From contig JAUQYY010000068.1 in the NCBI GenBank assembly GCA_030587505.1, forward strand, positions 1 through 6,621: a DNA stretch of 6,621 bases. Direction: 5' to 3'. Source of the DNA: Candidatus Sigynarchaeota archaeon (lineage in GTDB: Archaea > Asgardarchaeota > Jordarchaeia > Jordarchaeales > Jordarchaeaceae). The first letter of the stretch is position 1. Each line of letters begins with the position of its first letter. Below the pieces are notes generated by a model. That model was not told the origin of the DNA. It did no database searches and was given only the letters and a program-made list of their open reading frames with translations. Below, in pieces: positions 4,968 to 6,621 of this stretch. The translations under genes and the position numbers were made by a program.

Positions 4968-5726
4968 CTAAATACTGGTAGTTTTTCTGTTATGTTTTTT
5001 GCGTGACTGGAAGAGTGTGAGGTTTGTGGCTGTGAAGGTTAGGGAGAGTGCTATAAACGCTAACCACAGGGTAGCCGGCCCCGCTATTAGCGTGATCCCG
5101 CTGGCTATGCTTAGTGCTCCCGCTGCTAGGCGCAGATTCGAGTTGGTCCCGTCTCCCCGCAGGCTGATGAGGGTTGTTCCATGTGTAATTATTGCAACAC
5201 CCAGCGTTATGAGGCCAAGCCAGAGTTGGAGGGTGTTAACGCTAGGTACTCCGCCCATGAGTATCGTGTACTGGATAGGGTGTTCTGTGAGTAGAGTGGG
5301 GGCGATTAGGGACGTGAATGTTGGTGTGCTTCCTCCCGCAGCCACCCCAAACACTAACAGTCCCGCTGCGAGGAGAGACGCCGCAGCTCCAAATATTGGA
5401 CTGACTACCCTCAGCCCTCTCTTTCCCCCACCAAGATCATACAGTCCCAACCCGGTTAAGGTTAGGGATAAAACAAGGGCGGCGGATAGGATGCTGGTGA
5501 GCCAAACCAGACCCGCTAGTAGGTTTCCCACGTGTACGTTAAGTGAGGCCGGAACGCAGGGGTGATCAAGAATTCCCGGGAATATTACAGGAAGATTCTG
5601 GGTGAGAACTGTGAGGTCATACATTCCTGCAAAATCGTAGTACAGAATGCTCCATGCGATTCCCACAAGGGTCGTCTCCACTCCCAGAACGGAGCCGAGA
5701 ACTCCCAGGGTGACCGCTTTACCCAT
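4968..5726 (-). CDS. Hypothetical multi-pass membrane protein, 252 residues
   Basis: I do not recognise a family. About six hydrophobic segments are visible: residues 5-30, 64-92, 107-130, 165-189, 198-217 and 219-238. Two polar loops of some 35 residues separate them: DFAGMYDLTVLTQNLPVIFPGILDHPCVPASLNVHVGN after the first helix, and STPTFTSLIAPTLLTEHPIQYTILMGGVPSVNT after the third. The C-terminus is basic (SRKKHNRKTTSI) and, by the positive-inside rule, cytoplasmic; the basic GKRG loop before helix 3 fits the same side. The ATG at 5726 follows GGTG with five bases between, which supports the start. It has a TATA box and short leader, and is divergent from the flavodoxin gene. A transporter subunit, sensor or structural role cannot be distinguished. 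A 188-residue frame on the opposite strand is Pro/Arg/Ser-rich and is a shadow. Confidence 0.8.
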   Translation of the reverse strand: MGKAVTLGVLGSVLGVETTLVGIAWSILYYDFAGMYDLTVLTQNLPVIFPGILDHPCVPASLNVHVGNLLAGLVWLTSILSAALVLSLTLTGLGLYDLGGGKRGLRVVSPIFGAAASLLAAGLLVFGVAAGGSTPTFTSLIAPTLLTEHPIQYTILMGGVPSVNTLQLWLGLITLGVAIITHGTTLISLRGDGTNSNLRLAAGALSIASGITLIAGPATLWLAFIALSLTFTATNLTLFQSRKKHNRKTTSI

Positions 5727-5760
5727 TTTGTCACCCCATGTAATCCTTTTCCCTTTCTAA

Positions 5761-5783
5761 GCTGGCTAAACACGTCCCAGCCA
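5761..5783. promoter_or_regulatory. Possible operator between TATA box and transcription start
   Basis: Two nested inverted repeats lie here: GCTGG (5761-5765) with CCAGC (5777-5781), and TGGCT (5763-5767) with AGCCA (5779-5783). The element sits exactly between the membrane gene's TATA box and its predicted start, where an archaeal repressor would block polymerase. The arms are short, so this is tentative. Confidence 0.3.
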
Positions 5784-5789
5784 TTTAAA
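5783..5789 (-). promoter_or_regulatory. TATA box of the membrane protein gene
   Basis: TTTAAAT on the minus strand predicts transcription from about 5758 and a leader of about 32 bases containing the GGTG ribosome binding site. Confidence 0.45.
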
Positions 5790-5802
5790 CTATTTGGGCA
5801 AA

Positions 5803-5810
5803 TTTTATGA
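5803..5810 (+). promoter_or_regulatory. TATA-like box of the flavodoxin unit
   Basis: TTTTATGA on the plus strand predicts transcription from about 5834, giving a leader of about 109 bases before the flavodoxin GTG. It lies about 15 bases from the opposing membrane-gene box, so the two promoters are back to back. Confidence 0.35.
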
Positions 5811-5851
5811 GCGTTGGGGTGAGAGCGTAGTAGGGAAGACCGGTTCCCATA

Positions 5852-5941
5852 ATGGTTGGAGTCGCTTGGAGCAAAAATCTTGGAAACGAAGGGGAAATCA
5901 AAATGTTGGACCATAACCAGAAAGTGAGAGAGGTGGAGTAA
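5852..5941 (+). CDS. Possible 29-residue leader peptide
   Basis: An ATG frame encodes MVGVAWSKNLGNEGEIKMLD followed by HNQKVREVE and stops at 5939-5941, one base before the flavodoxin GTG at 5943. I recognise no family. The frame is closed by a TAG at 5831, so it cannot be longer. No good Shine-Dalgarno precedes the ATG at 5852, nor an inner ATG at 5903. Its tight spacing to the next start would allow translational coupling or attenuation, but a chance frame is equally possible. Confidence 0.2.
   Translation: MVGVAWSKNLGNEGEIKMLDHNQKVREVE
5930..5935 (+). promoter_or_regulatory. Shine-Dalgarno of the flavodoxin gene
   Basis: GAGGTG lies seven bases before the GTG at 5943 and fixes the true N-terminus, 80 bases upstream of the first start codon usable in the long downstream frame (TTG 6023). 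Confidence 0.65.
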
Positions 5942-5942
5942 G

Positions 5943-6490
5943 GTGAAGGTTCTTAATCTCTATTACTCGATGACGGGTAACACCGAAAAGGTTGCCAAAA
6001 AATAGAGGAGACCGTCAGAGGTTTGGGGTATGAGGTTCACACCGTGAAGGCTGCTGGAAAAGACACGGAGCTGGATGTTCTTCAGTACCAGTTCGTGTTT
6101 GTGGGTTCAGGTGTTTACATGTGGTTGCCGGGAAAGCCGCTGCAGGAACTCTACGCGTCTCTTCTCGCGAAGTATCATGGTACCGGGGATATAAAGCCGG
6201 GGTCTCCAAAGAGGCCACAGTTAAACTGTGTGGTTTACTGCACCTACGGCGGAGGTCACACCGGCATAAACGAGGCCGTCCCCGCGATAAAGTACATGGG
6301 GCAGCTATTCGACCATCTGGGATACAACATACACGCGGAATGGTACATAGTCGGAGAATACGCCACAGAGAACCTGAGCGAACACAACATCCACGGAAGA
6401 CTGGGAGACATTCGCGGAAGACCAAACGAAAGTGATCTCAGAGAGGTGACCGAAAAGGTGAAAGGGATACTAAAAGCGGTTCCTAAATGA
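5943..6490 (+). CDS. Flavodoxin family protein, frame broken near the N-terminus
   Basis: An FMN-binding electron carrier of the flavodoxin family. From GTG 5943 the first 20 codons read MKVLNLYYSMTGNTEKVAKK, with the phosphate-binding loop S-M-T-G-N-T at residues 9-14, and then hit TAG at 6003. One extra A in the run of six (5997-6002) joins this to IEETVRGLGYEV and the rest, giving 182 residues in all. In that joined numbering, FVGSGVYMW (53-61) and CTYGGGHTG (100-108) are the two further flavin-contact loops. The remainder shows no other damage. The GTG has GAGGTG (5930-5935) seven bases upstream. A start-seeking program would wrongly begin near the TTG at 6023 and lose the FMN phosphate loop. 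The break may be a sequencing error, a recent mutation, or a slippage site. Redox partners are not encoded nearby. Confidence 0.85.
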
Positions 6491-6621
6491 ATCCCCTCCG
6501 AAGCGGATTGCCAATAACACGTGTCAGGCGATAGGAGCAGGAAAAATGGTAAAAAGTGCGAGATAAGCTTGTAAGTTCCAAGCACAAACACGAACCCCGA
6601 TGAGTCTGTGACTTAGACCTC

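Noticed and set aside
4999..5565. 188-residue plus-strand frame antisense to the membrane protein
   Set aside because: It is Pro/Arg/Ser-rich with no domain signature; it is the expected shadow of a GC-rich hydrophobic gene.
6015..6591. Several 104-136 residue frames overlapping the flavodoxin gene on both strands
   Set aside because: All are shadows of the flavodoxin frame, which carries the conserved flavin-binding loops.
6491..6621. Minus-strand open frame from the right edge to about 6487, and a T-loop-like GGGGTTCG
   Set aside because: The 45-residue translation is Ser/Arg/Cys-rich without domain features, and no tRNA cloverleaf can be drawn. I see nothing supportable in this terminal stretch.

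Overview
The window looks archaeal, most likely from the TACK/Thermoproteota side. Three things suggest this. Several genes have an AT-rich TATA-like box about 25 to 31 bases before a GTG or ATG start with no Shine-Dalgarno, as expected for leaderless archaeal transcripts. Other genes have strong GGAGG-type ribosome binding sites. One gene encodes a THUMP plus SPOUT RNA methylase of the archaeal COG1818 type. The exact lineage cannot be fixed from the sequence alone.

Region 1-1605 (all minus strand) is an accessory-looking cluster of small genes. At the left edge is a toxin-antitoxin pair. An antitoxin-like gene (219-509) is followed, with a TTGA stop/start overlap, by a TumE/DUF6516-type toxin that runs off the window at base 1. 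Upstream lies a two-gene unit: an unknown acidic protein (810-1220) and a 42-residue basic CxxC protein (689-817) overlapping it by 8 bases. Further upstream is a 64-residue Cys-containing protein (1366-1560). None of the last three is recognisable.

Region 1561-2205 is an AT-rich gap without a convincing gene. It is followed by a well-supported plus-strand gene for a DUF6506-like small protein (2206-2529). A second gap of about 300 bases ends in a 14-bp inverted repeat and a TATA-like box before an ADP-ribosylglycohydrolase gene (2828-3802). That gene converges on, and overlaps by 18 bases, a minus-strand THUMP-SPOUT RNA methylase gene (3785-4894). Upstream on the same minus strand is an unknown protein with about six membrane helices (4968-5726).

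The 5727-5942 gap is a divergent promoter region. It serves the membrane protein on the left and a flavodoxin-family gene on the right (5943-6490). The flavodoxin reading frame is broken at residue 20 by a run of six A followed directly by TAG; one extra A would restore a complete 182-residue flavodoxin. The last 131 bases hold nothing I can identify.

The genes do not form one pathway. The window reads as several short, independently promoted units: a toxin-antitoxin locus with small accessory genes, an ADP-ribose hydrolase, an RNA-modification gene, a membrane protein and a redox carrier. I see no convincing new multi-gene system. The best leads are the edge toxin-antitoxin pair, the overlooked CxxC small protein and the flavodoxin frameshift.
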